Translations under genes and position numbers: made by a program | Source of the DNA: Phallusia mammillata | Lineage: Eukaryota; Chordata; Ascidiacea; Phlebobranchia; Ascidiidae | Assembly: GCA_003260075.1 (NCBI GenBank) | Contig: QLIY01000225.1 | Span: forward strand, 62,001 to 126,000 | Length of the DNA: 64,000 bases | Direction: 5' to 3' | The notes under the pieces: generated by a model | Databases searched by the model: none | Seen by the model: the letters and a program-made list of their open reading frames with translations, nothing else | Told to the model about the DNA's origin: nothing | In this document: positions 54,373-64,000 of the stretch, piece after piece | Numbering within the stretch: position 1 is the stretch's first letter | Layout of the letters: every line of letters starts with the position of its first letter

Positions 54373-55437
54373 CAACTTTATGCATTGGATACTTACTCTC
54401 CTCTTCATTTTGGCCCCAAAACAATGTATTGCTTTTAATAATGCAGTGTTAAGTTTTTATTTTTGGTTGACTTATACTGTTCTTTTCAGTGACTGCTTCG
54501 TTCAGTCATAAAGGTCAATGTAAGCCCATACNAAAAACATTAATACTGCCATCTGATTTTAAACCTGGAAAACCAATTGGTTTGTGTAACTACTATTATG
54601 CCTGTCCCCACTTCTATCGTTTTTTTTTATCAATACCCTCTAAAGCTATATCAGTTGCTGAAATCAAACCGTTGACAAAGTAGAGAGTTGTGTGAAACTG
54701 GCGCCGAATGACGTCGGGAAGACGTCGCGTATTGGTGCCAAAAACCTGCAAGCCAGTCCTAATTTTATACACAGGAGGTGGAAGTAAACACACTCCTACA
54801 TACACTTCACTGCTTGGTAGAGCTACTAACACAAGAACTCAAACGAGAAACGGTTTACTAAATACTGATAGATGGCGTAAAGAGCGCAGTTATTTAAATT
54901 AGCAGTGTGACTGGTATAGGGTTAGGAACTCAATTCAACATTAAGAACTGGGTTTTCGGCTGATTTATTTGTTCACCTTATTATGAACCTTCAAACCAAC
55001 CCTGTAACAAAAGCTCTAACCGTCATTATATTTTGTTTCACGGCGTTCGAACTCAGGACACTCCCGGGGACGAATCCCCATCAGGTTTTTTGCGTCTGTA
55101 TATGGGTCAGGCACGCCGTACCAATCTACCAAGTTCATGACCAAAGCTGCATTTAAAGTAATTGAGCGCGGCATCTACCCGAAATTAGCCAACCTATCAA
55201 GTGTTAGTTATACTCACTGCTTAACAGACAACGCGCTACTTCCGCATTCTGCTTTACAACTGTGACAAAATAATACGTGGGTCTAAATAATGACTTACGT
55301 TGCGGAAACAGTCGCTACGTAGGTTTTATCTGTACACAGGGAGGTTTTGTGTTTGGTATGGATTTGATTTTAAAATTACAGCGACAGAGCACAAAATATT
55401 TGTGAAACTTGGAAATATATTGCCTGTTGCATTAGAG
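54373..55437. other. Intergenic region between NXPE and the nucleotidyltransferase-TPR gene
   Basis: Contains a single N at 54533 without an obvious flanking repeat, and a moderately GC-rich patch at 55020-55140 that looks like a degraded repeat. The last ~145 bases before 55438 are homologous to the remnant at 51465 and probably form the gene's 5' UTR. Confidence 0.6.
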
Positions 55438-58268
55438 ATGGTTCTCCACCAACCGATTCTATATTTTGAATGCATCGACGCTGTTTATGGAAGCTGCCGA
55501 TCTCTGTCTCACAACAACAGTACTATGTACTGCTTAAATGCATGTGAACATATTCTTGGTTCAGTTCTTCGTCGCCATTGTGACAGCAAGGGTAAAGAAA
55601 AGGCCCCTACACAAACAGCTTTAATTCTGCATGAAATTGGACGTGTTTACAGACTAAGAAGTCCTGACAAGATTAGTTTAATAAAAGCGGTTGTTCTGTT
55701 TAATGCCGCTCTTATAAGGAAACCATCCAACGAGAAACAAATCAGAAAAGATCTTCGTGAAATATGCTGTCATGTTTTGGAACTTGCTGGTGCAAAACAA
55801 AAATCCGCCGATTTTACAATAGAAGTGAAAGTAATCAATAAAAAAATGAAACAACTACGCAACTATGTTGCTAAACACTTACAGTCGCTGCATGAGCTGT
55901 GTTTGAAAGAACAGAGGACAGAAACAAAAATTATAGAGGATATTCAAAACCACCTTACATGTGAATATACTGACGCAATGAAACATATCATGGACTTTTG
56001 TGTCCGCACAATGGGAAGTCCTCCATGCGAGTATGCTTTGGTTGGAATGGGTTCATTAGCAAAACGGGAAATAACGCCATTTTCAGATTTTGAAAGTTTC
56101 ATTGTTTTGGAAGACCTAGACTATATTTCTGACGAATCTTATTCAGCGATCCTTAACTACTTTCGATGGACAGCCGTAATATTTCAAATTGTTTTGGTTT
56201 CTATGGGTGAAACACTCACACGGTTTATGTGCATACAATCTCTTAACAACCCAACCCATCCTGGGGGTGATTGGTTTTATGATGCTTTTACTCCATGTGG
56301 AATCTCTCCAGACGGATTTGCTCCACAGGCAAGCAAAAATCCACTTGGGAGACAGGAAATGACTTTGGATAAACCTTGGATAACTGAATTAATTAAACCT
56401 GTCAGTAAAATGCTTTTGTATTTAAAGCCACGACAAAACCTCAAGAATGGATACCATCTTTCAGAAATGCTAACCCAGACATGCTTTGTGGCTGGAAACA
56501 AAAATGTTTATGACAGCTATTGCGCAGGAGTGGAACAAGCATTTTTGCGATCAGACATGGATGCTGCAATAATGGAAATTGGCAAATATCTAAAACCTCT
56601 TCACACATTAACACGACTTCCGTCTGTACAAGACTTCAAGAAGTTTGACATGAAAAGAGTTATTTATCGAAGCACTACCTTGTTCATCTTGGCTATGAGA
56701 AGATTCTTTAAAGTTCGTGCTTTAGCATCATTTGATGTTGTCAGAGAGCTTGAGAGAAGACAAATTATTCCTTACAAATTTGCCCAAGATCTTGTATATG
56801 CTGTTGCGCTTGCATGCNTGTTTTAACCGAGGTGAACAAAGACCTGAAAACATTTCACACATTAACACGACTTCCCTCTGTACAAAACTTCAAGAAGTTT
56901 GACATGAAAAGAATAATTTATCGAAGCACTACCTTGTTCATCTTGGCTATGAGAAGATTATTTAAAGTTCGTGTTTTATCGTCATTTGATGTTGTCAGAG
57001 AGCTTGAGAGAAGACAAATTATTCCGTACAAATTTGCCCAAGATCTTGTATATGCTGTTGCGCTTGCATGCGAAGTTCGTCTTAAGATTTACAACCAACA
57101 AAACTCACAGGATGATAGGGTTGACACCATGAAAGATAAAATGCAAACGACAATTGTATCAATAATGGGCAAGCAAGCTGCAATAATGTACTTTCGAATC
57201 GCCTGTCAGATTCAGCACTACATGGGAATTTTGACAAATCGAATTAAGTGTTTCGTACAAAGTGTTTCGTACAAAGCAGAAATATTGAAAGTTCAACTGA
57301 CCGAGGTTTATATTCGCTACTCCCTGTGCCTTTATCAAGAAAGTTTGGAAATTTGTGATGTGTTTGGTTGGCTGACGAAAGAGCAGTACAAATGCGAACC
57401 ACGAATAATGTTTCTTGTTGGTTCGTGTTATTATAAACTTAAGGACTACGACAAGGGATTACTTTTCCTGCAACGAGCAGAAGCAGACTTTGTGCCTGAA
57501 ACTTCAGGAAACAACAAACTTTTGTGTCAAAACATGATTATGCTTTGTTATGAGAAACAAGGAGATCAAGAAAATACAAGCAACTGTCTTAAAAAAATGA
57601 TGGTGTACCACAGGGAAGTTGGAATTTTTAAAAACTTTATTTCAAATAGAGATCAACTTACCAATCGCAAAGACTTCATTAACCACCACGTAATTGCAAA
57701 ACGCGAACATTGGTTTGGCAGCTGGTGTTATGATTTTCTCAAGTTCGATGAAGCTCTTGTTCACTTTGAACGTGAACTACAACTTCGATGCTTGCTCACA
57801 TGCGACACTTCAAGAGATAAATCTATTGCAGCTTGTCATCTAAGCATCGCTCGCTGTTTGGTTTTCAAAAACGAAATGCGGAAGGCTGTACCTCACATTA
57901 ATGCATGTAGAAACATTTATAAGGAATGTGAGAAGGTTGGCATCAATAAACAATGTGAGGTGGAGTTTATTTTGGGCAGAACGTTTTCGATGCAAAAACT
58001 GCACCAATCAGCCTTGGATTGTTACGAGCGTGAGTTATGTTTTCGCGAGGAGATAACCACGAAAACTATTGATGCCTTTCCATCGGATTTGGTAAATCTT
58101 GGAACATGTCACCTAAATATCGCCTTTGAGTACCTTTTTCTGAATATGTTTCAGGATAGCTTCTGTCATGCTAAACAGGCTGAAACAAATTACCTGCTAG
58201 CAAACGTTCCTGATGCAATCTTGCAGGGTTGTCGGACTGTTATTGAAACATGTAAAACTCGTTTGTAG
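55438..58268 (+). CDS. GlnD/DUF294-like nucleotidyltransferase-motif protein with TPR-like repeats
   Basis: One long open frame, broken only by an N join at 56818. Removing the 254-base overlap gives 2,577 nt, 858 residues plus stop. Residues about 1-190 are helical with no motif recognised. Around residues 203-219 lies GMGSLAKREITPFSDFE, which resembles the GS..R.E.TP.SD.D signature of GlnD and DUF294-type pol-beta nucleotidyltransferases; the second acidic residue is Glu rather than Asp. The next 150 residues (ILNYFRWTAVIFQ, DWFYDAFTPCGISPDG) belong to the same region. The C-terminal half has helix-turn-helix repeats of TPR type, for example CYYKLKDYDKGLLFLQRAEA, FGSWCYDFLKFDEALVHFER and FSMQKLHQSALDCYERELC. 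The start is the ATG shared with the inverted copy (61204); the frame is open further upstream to 55300, but the upstream part is also present in a decayed copy at 51465 and has an acceptor-like site near 55382, so it is probably 5' UTR. Function unknown; enzyme activity is only inferred from the motif. Confidence 0.78.
56601..57071 (+). repeat. ~217-bp duplicate around a single N inside the nucleotidyltransferase-TPR gene
   Basis: The stretch from tcacacattaacacgacttc at 56601 to the N at 56818 recurs from 56855 with about ten substitutions. The 36 bases just after the N (56819-56854) do not match the left contig, although they encode a similar peptide. Removing one copy gives one continuous frame. 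Confidence 0.85.
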
Positions 58269-58310
58269 AGTACTTTCAATAGATTTAAATCAAATTTTTG
58301 TCGTCTAAAG

Positions 58311-58670
58311 CAGGGGTGTCAAACTCGCGGCCCGCGGGCCGCATGCGGCCCACAAAGCCCCCCCCCCCCAATGCTGCCCACGAACACTCAACAACAATTG
58401 TATTATTTTGTCAGATATTTTTGCGGCCGTGAACAAATATAGGTACAGGCGGCCGTGACGCAATTAAAACTATTTTGCCAAAAATTTTAATTTTTAAACT
58501 GCTCTAAACAGATTTTGTGGGACTGGAAAGAGCATTACCAGCCTAGTAGCCATATGCGTCAGACATTTTGTACGCCTATTTTGTGCAAACAATGCGAAGA
58601 ACGGGAACCACAAGCGTCACAATATAGATTATGACGTAACAAACAATTAAAACTGATCTTCTCATTGTGC
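58311..58670. mobile_element. Left end of a hAT-type element running into the assembly gap
   Basis: Starts caggggtgtcaaactcgcgg followed by a GC-rich block with gcatgcggccc, the same terminal design as the elements at 34002 and 47869. No matching right end is seen before the N gap at 58671, and the candidate 8-bp duplication gtctaaag cannot be confirmed. A 12-C run at 58358-58369 may be native or a join. The true right boundary is unknown. Confidence 0.55.
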
Positions 58671-59389
58671 NNNNNNNNNNNNNNNNNNNNNNNNNNNNNN
58701 NNNNNNNNNNNNNNNNNNNNNNNNNNNNNNNNNNNNNNNNNNNNNNNNNNNNNNNNNNNNNNNNNNNNNNNNNNNNNNNNNNNNNNNNNNNNNNNNNNNN
58801 NNNNNNNNNNNNNNNNNNNNNNNNNNNNNNNNNNNNNNNNNNNNNNNNNNNNNNNNNNNNNNNNNNNNNNNNNNNNNNNNNNNNNNNNNNNNNNNNNNNN
58901 NNNNNNNNNNNNNNNNNNNNNNNNNNNNNNNNNNNNNNNNNNNNNNNNNNNNNNNNNNNNNNNNNNNNNNNNNNNNNNNNNNNNNNNNNNNNNNNNNNNN
59001 NNNNNNNNNNNNNNNNNNNNNNNNNNNNNNNNNNNNNNNNNNNNNNNNNNNNNNNNNNNNNNNNNNNNNNNNNNNNNNNNNNNNNNNNNNNNNNNNNNNN
59101 NNNNNNNNNNNNNNNNNNNNNNNNNNNNNNNNNNNNNNNNNNNNNNNNNNNNNNNNNNNNNNNNNNNNNNNNNNNNNNNNNNNNNNNNNNNNNNNNNNNN
59201 NNNNNNNNNNNNNNNNNNNNNNNNNNNNNNNNNNNNNNNNNNNNNNNNNNNNNNNNNNNNNNNNNNNNNNNNNNNNNNNNNNNNNNNNNNNNNNNNNNNN
59301 NNNNNNNNNNNNNNNNNNNNNNNNNNNNNNNNNNNNNNNNNNNNNNNNNNNNNNNNNNNNNNNNNNNNNNNNNNNNNNNNNNNNNNNNN
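58671..59389. other. Assembly gap (719 N)
   Basis: Unsequenced bases between the plus-strand nucleotidyltransferase-TPR gene and its inverted copy. The missing C-terminal half of the inverted copy would fall here if that copy is complete, though about 0.8 kb would be needed for it plus flanking sequence, so the gap size may be nominal. Confidence 0.97.
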
Positions 59390-61204
59390 GTTTCAGGCAC
59401 AAAGTCTGCTTCTGCTCGTTGCAGGAAAAGTAATCCCTTGTCGTAGTCCTTAAGTTTATAATAACACGAACCAACAAGAAACATTATTCGTGGTTCGCAT
59501 TTGTACTGCTCTTTCTTAAGCCAACCAAACACATCACAAATTTCCAAACTTTCTTGATAAAGGCACAGGGAGTAGCGAATATAAACCTCGGTCAGTTGAA
59601 CTTTCAATATTTCTGCTTTGTACGAAACACTTTGTACGAAACACTTAATTCGATTTGTCAAAATTCCCATGTAGTGCTGAATCTGACAGGCGATTCGAAA
59701 GTACATTATTGCAGCTTGCTTGCCCATTATTGATACAATTGTCGTTTGCATTTTATCTTTCATGGTGTCAACCCTATCATCCTGTGAGTTTTGTTGGTTG
59801 TAAATCTTAAGACGAACTTCGCATGCAAGCGCAACAGCATATACAAGATCTTGGGCAAATTTGTAAGGAATAATTTGTCTTCTCTCAAGCTCTCTGACAA
59901 CATCAAATGATGCTAAAGCACGAACTTTAAAGAATCTTCTCATAGCCAAGATGAACAAGGTAGTGCTTCGATAAATAACTCTTTTCATGTCAAACTTCTT
60001 GAAGTCTTGTACAGACGGAAGTCGTGTTAATGTGTGAAGAGGTTTTAGATATTTGCCAATTTCCATTATTGCAGCATCCATGTCTGATCGCAAAAATGCT
60101 TGTTCCACTCCTGCGCAATAGCTGTCATAAACATTTTTGTTTCCAGCCACAAAGCATGTCTGGGTTAGCATTTCTGCAAGATGGTACCCATTCTTGAGGT
60201 TTTGTCGTGGCTTCAAATACAAAAGCATTTTACTGACCGGTTTGATTAATTCAGTTATCCAAGGTTTATCCAAAGTCATTTCCTGTCGCCCAAGTGGATT
60301 TTTGCTTGCCTGTGGGGCAAAACCGTCTGGGGAGATGCCACATGGAGTAAAAGCATCATAAAACCAATCACTCCCAGGATGAGTTGGGTTGTTAAGAGAT
60401 CGTATGCACATAAACCGTGTGAGTGTTTCACCCATACAAACCAAAACAATTTGAAATATTACCGCCGTCCATCGAAAATAGTTAAGGATCGCTGAATAGG
60501 ATTCGTCAGAAATATAGTCTAGGTCTTCCAAAACAATGAAACTTTCAAAATCTGAATATGGCGTTATTTCCCGTTTTGCTAATGACCCCATTCCAATCAA
60601 AGCATACTCGCATGGAGGACTTCCCATTGCGTGGACACAGAAGTCCATGATATGTTTCATTGCATCAATATATCCACATGTTAGATGGTTTTGAATATCC
60701 TCCAAGATTGCTGCTCTTGGTTCATTCAAACACAACTCATGAACTGGTTTTAAGTGTATTAAGTTTTCAGCAACATAGTTACGTAGTTGTTTCATTTTTT
60801 CACTGATTGCCCCCCCCCCCTATTGTAAAATCGGCGGATTTTTGTTTTGCACCAGCAAGTTCCAAAATGTGACAGCATATTTCACAAAGATCGTTTCTAA
60901 TTTGATTCTCGTTGGATGGTTTCCTTACAAGGGCGGCATTAAACAGAACAACCGCTTTTATTAAACTAATCTTGTCAGGACTGCTTAGTCTGTATACACG
61001 TCCAATTTCATGCAGAATTAAAGCTGTTTGTGCAGGGACCTTTTCTCTACCCTTGCTGTCACAATGGCGACGAAGAACTGAACCAAGAATATGTTCACAT
61101 GCATTCAAGCAGTACATAGTCCTGTTGTTGTGAGGCAGAGATCGGCAGCTTCCATAAACAGCATCAACACATTCAAAATATAATATTGGTTGATGAAGAA
61201 CCAT
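59390..61204 (-). CDS. Inverted second copy of the nucleotidyltransferase-TPR gene, partial
   Basis: On the minus strand, starting at the ATG at 61204 (an in-frame ATG also exists at 61225), this repeats the gene at 55438-58268. It keeps the motif region (GMGSLAKREITPYSDFE) and the first TPR-like repeat, then ends at ADFVPE where the N gap begins. An 11-C run at 60810-60820 interrupts the frame and probably marks a join rather than a mutation. The first ~200 residues differ from the plus-strand copy in many places, including small in-frame indels, while the stretch matching 56517-56817 appears identical and that matching 57062-57500 nearly so. It also spans the position of the plus-strand N join without interruption, so it shows the uninterrupted reading. 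It could be a real inverted paralogue or an inverted haplotype misplaced in assembly. Confidence 0.72.
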
Positions 61205-61888
61205 TTTTAGTAATTTACCTTCCAAGTACTAAGCAAAGTTCTACACAAGACAAATATATTTAACAAAAAATAGACATTTCCATACAAGCGATATAGGTTA
61301 CAGAACAGACCCAGTGCGCATCGATTAAGTTTTTAGACCATTGGGTCCTTAAATAGAATCATTTCTTCGCTTGTTTATTCAAAACATGCGATTTGTTACA
61401 TGACCATTGATTTTAAGTCTGCTTCAGTGGTTACTGTGGTTGGTAATGTCACGATCACGCCTGTTACGTCATTTTAAATGCTAACTCTTCCAATTTCGGA
61501 AAGGAATACACCCGGAAACGCAAAGAAAATCTAAACTACTCTTATTTTTATAAAAGTTTGGTTGTTGTTAAAAGCTCGTTAAATCTTCATTACATTTGGT
61601 ATCAGCTTTATGAGGTTTCATATCAGCGAAACCACATCCGATTTGGATAGACTACATTACGAACTTAGGCTCAATCGCTCCTAGGGGACAGCTCGATGTA
61701 CCAACGGTTTGAAAAGGAATCCACCCAAGACGCCCGACCAATCCATCAAATTTCGGACATTAGTGCCGCTTCATCGTTTTGCAACGGACGCTACTCTTTT
61801 CGGATGGCCTTTGTTATAATATAATTATTTTTCATGGTATCACGCTGTTCTTGCGCCTTTCGCTTGTTGCTTGCATTCGTCATTCATT

Positions 61889-61930
61889 GCTCTGAAGAAG
61901 TCCTACCGTTCTGGTGGACGAAACGTCAGC
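61889..61930 (+). ncRNA. Hammerhead-like motif, possibly from a Penelope-like element
   Basis: The order of parts is gct, ctgaaga, agtcc, loop, ggac, gaaac, gtc, agc. This resembles a hammerhead core (CTGATGA, stem II, GAAA, cleavage GTC) with stem II aGTCC/GGAC paired and flanking gct/agc able to pair. One core base differs (T to A in CTGATGA), and stem III is almost absent, so catalytic activity is doubtful. Such motifs are known at the ends of Penelope-like retroelements. No reverse transcriptase is seen nearby. Confidence 0.3.
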
Positions 61931-62602
61931 GAAAATACAAGTTATGGATAGAAACAACTAGTATTTTTGTTTAACATTAACACCAGTTGAACGACATTTT
62001 TGTTAAATATGCAACCTGGTGGACGAAAACGCCTGTACAGCACTCCCACAGAAGTTGCGGAATTAGAATTGGCAGTTTCACACATTTGGCCACAAAAACT
62101 TTCAGGTGGTGATGTTAAACCCCGATCAACCTTATGCCTCGTTTTGTCTTATACTATAAGACTGCGTCCCTTTTTTTATTAAGAAACGCCACAAACCCTC
62201 CAATACTATGGTCGAACTATAATACACAAAAAATATACACATAGGCAACTCGCACTTCACCACTAACAAAACTAGACCACAGACTGAATACATGCCCAAC
62301 ACGAAAACAACATTGACCACATGACGCCTTGCAAAAGACTGACTTAAACTCGTGACACAAAACCCTGTTGACGTAGGTTTGAACAATCGCATAACCACGT
62401 GACAAATAAGGCTAACGACAGAGGGTATGAGCGTTAAGCTTGGTAAAAATTTAAACATGCTGAAAATTCAAACCTAAGCTTGGTAAAAATTCAAACCAAG
62501 ACTTTAAATACGGTATAGATAAATAGTGCACATATCACCCGGTACAAACAATGAAAACAGTAAACTGTGAAAATGAGTGAAAGGTAGATATAAACTAGTG
62601 AT

Positions 62603-62717
62603 GTACCGTATCGGCTAAATTTTGGTTCGGCCGTATCAACCGAATCATTTATGACCCCCCCCCCCTGTACCGTATCGGCTAAATTTTGGTTCGGCCGTAT
62701 CAACCGAATCATTGATG
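62603..62717. repeat. ~52-bp duplicate around an 11-C run
   Basis: A block starting gtaccgtatcggctaaattt lies on both sides of C 62655-62665. The sequence gatgtaccgtatcggc may be the end of a transposable element, but no partner end or target duplication was found. Confidence 0.7.
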
Positions 62718-64000
62718 TCACGCGAAGTCGTTCCTTATGCTTTTTACATGAAAACACAAGTATGTCCACCAAGCAATTAGTGCAAAATAGTTCTGTGAAA
62801 TTAACATTCGCTCAATCAAGATTGCCATCAACATACTGTATTCATTTCCGGTATGTTGCGAATCATATTACCTTTGTTTATTTGTTTTCTGTACCGGCAC
62901 TACGTTTGTTTGTTAAAACGTCACTGTATGTTATTCATCTTCTTTGTTTTTGTTTCACCTGCGGTTCGTTTTACTTAGGGTTAACCTTCTGTTATTTTAT
63001 GGTTTTTCTTAATCGTTTCGAATGCAACCCACCCCGCTGCCTTGGCATTCCAGCGCGTTGCCCTAATTATAAACACCCTCGAGACTCTTCTCAATTAGCC
63101 TTTCGAATAACTGCTATTTTTCCCCGTGGCTTGCTCCCCAACGTGACGGCTGTGAAAATGGGATCAGGCAGACTTGGTCGGTCGGCCTAAGAAGAACGTG
63201 TTCTTCTTACTTGGAGAAATTTTAGTACCGTTTTGTCTGTTTTTCTTGTCGTGTTTTTAAGTGCAACATTAGCCCAATTTTGTTGTCGATCACCGTGCAT
63301 ATTTTAGTCCGCTTTTATTACAAGAACAAAGGCCAGATTACTTATTCTATACTTTGTCTCAAAAGCATGAAGATGAGCGCGCGGTCTATTTATTGATTTC
63401 ACCGGCTAGCCGTTAGAGCGCAGCGTCCTGAACCTTAGGCGCAGAAACAGTAACGCTACACTTTTTTCATTTTTTGTCATAACGGCAGATTTCTCGAGCA
63501 CTCGCGGTCGCAATATATTTAGGAAAAGGAAATATACCTTGACGAAACAAGACATAGAGTTAACAACTAGAAGTTAGTTTGTTCCCTGCAAAACTATTCC
63601 TACAACAACATGGAGGATGGATTTTGTTTAGTTTCGTAAAATTACCCAGCGTGGGAATTTTTTCATAGCAATTTATTACGTCACAAACAAGACTAAAACA
63701 AATTGCACGCGAATAATTGCCTTGTTACAGGTGACTTAAAATCGTTGCTCGTTTATGCACAAGATATTACATAAGATTGTAGGAATAGTTCAAGCTCCTC
63801 GCAGTCTCTTCAAAATTGCTCGGCGGAACGCTAAGGCTAGATCCACACACACGCTCGCGCGCCGGCGCATAGTTGGTTTGTTCTTTTATAGCCAGCGTAA
63901 AACGCCGGTGTGTAATGTATAGTGATTTTAGGGCAGGAAATATATATGTAGTTCTATTTTTTTAAGTCAAGAAAACCGAAATACCAATTTGAATGTCCTC

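Larger units (their letters stand above)
61226..64000. other. Right flank, no gene recognised
   Basis: Holds the hammerhead-like motif (61889) and the duplicate at 62603-62717. The 179-codon frame at 62651-63190 begins inside that duplicate and shows no family likeness. A tRNA A-box-like stretch occurs near 63405-63440 but lacks a full cloverleaf. Confidence 0.6.

Noticed and set aside
54486..54683. Possible exon (GQCKPI and CNYYYACP) after an acceptor-like site
   Set aside because: It contains an N, has no clear donor, matches no family I can name, and lies after the natural C-terminus of the NXPE gene.
55300..55437. Upstream in-frame extension of the nucleotidyltransferase-TPR protein from an ATG at 55300
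   Set aside because: The inverted copy diverges in this part, a non-coding remnant shares it, and an acceptor-like site lies inside it; the ATG at 55438 is the conserved one.
58358..58369. 12-C run as a contig join
   Set aside because: No flanking self-overlap was found; the surrounding element is naturally C-rich, so its nature is undecided.
62651..63190. 179-codon plus-strand open frame
   Set aside because: It starts within a C-run join artefact and the peptide has no domain-like pattern.
63405..63440. tRNA A-box-like stretch (tagccgttagagcgcagcg)
   Set aside because: No B box, acceptor stem or anticodon arm of proper shape follows; at most a tRNA-derived repeat relic.

Overview
This is animal (metazoan) genomic DNA: AT-rich, with multi-exon genes, GT-AG introns and few open frames longer than 150 codons that are not real exons. 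The compact Eph receptor genes and the heavy haplotype polymorphism suggest a tunicate, probably Ciona, and the assembly style would fit Ciona savignyi. The species is an inference; only 'metazoan with Eph receptors and NXPE proteins' is secure.

Layout. (1) 35-19274, minus strand: the 5' two thirds of an Eph receptor tyrosine kinase gene (called Eph-A here, a local label). Fourteen exons run from signal peptide to juxtamembrane segment; the kinase lies beyond the left edge. (2) 23095-49658, minus strand: a second complete Eph receptor gene (local label Eph-B). Its twenty exons sum to 2,865 nt, exactly 955 codons, covering signal peptide, ephrin-binding domain, cysteine-rich region, two fibronectin III domains, transmembrane helix and a catalytically intact kinase, but no visible SAM domain. 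The two are head-to-tail tandem paralogues with nearly the same exon sizes. (3) 51970-54372, plus strand: an NXPE-family PC-esterase-like gene, broken near its 3' end by a stop and a frameshift. (4) 55438-58268, plus strand: an intronless gene for an 858-residue protein with a GlnD/DUF294-like nucleotidyltransferase-type motif and C-terminal TPR-like repeats. (5) 59390-61204, minus strand: an inverted second copy of that gene, cut by a 719-base N gap. (6) 61226-64000: no gene recognised.

The main trap is assembly structure. Runs of 10-12 G (or C), one run of 90 G, and single Ns mark joins. At most of them the sequence on the right restarts up to several hundred bases back with small differences, as unmerged allelic contig overlaps would. 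Several apparent exon duplications in Eph-B (at 24661, 28203, 29501 and 30071) and repeats inside the NXPE and nucleotidyltransferase genes are therefore best read as artefacts.

The Eph receptors are contact-signalling receptors for membrane-bound ephrins. The NXPE and nucleotidyltransferase-TPR genes have no evident functional link to them. Two complete short hAT-type elements with 8-bp target duplications, and the left end of a third, lie in introns or between genes.
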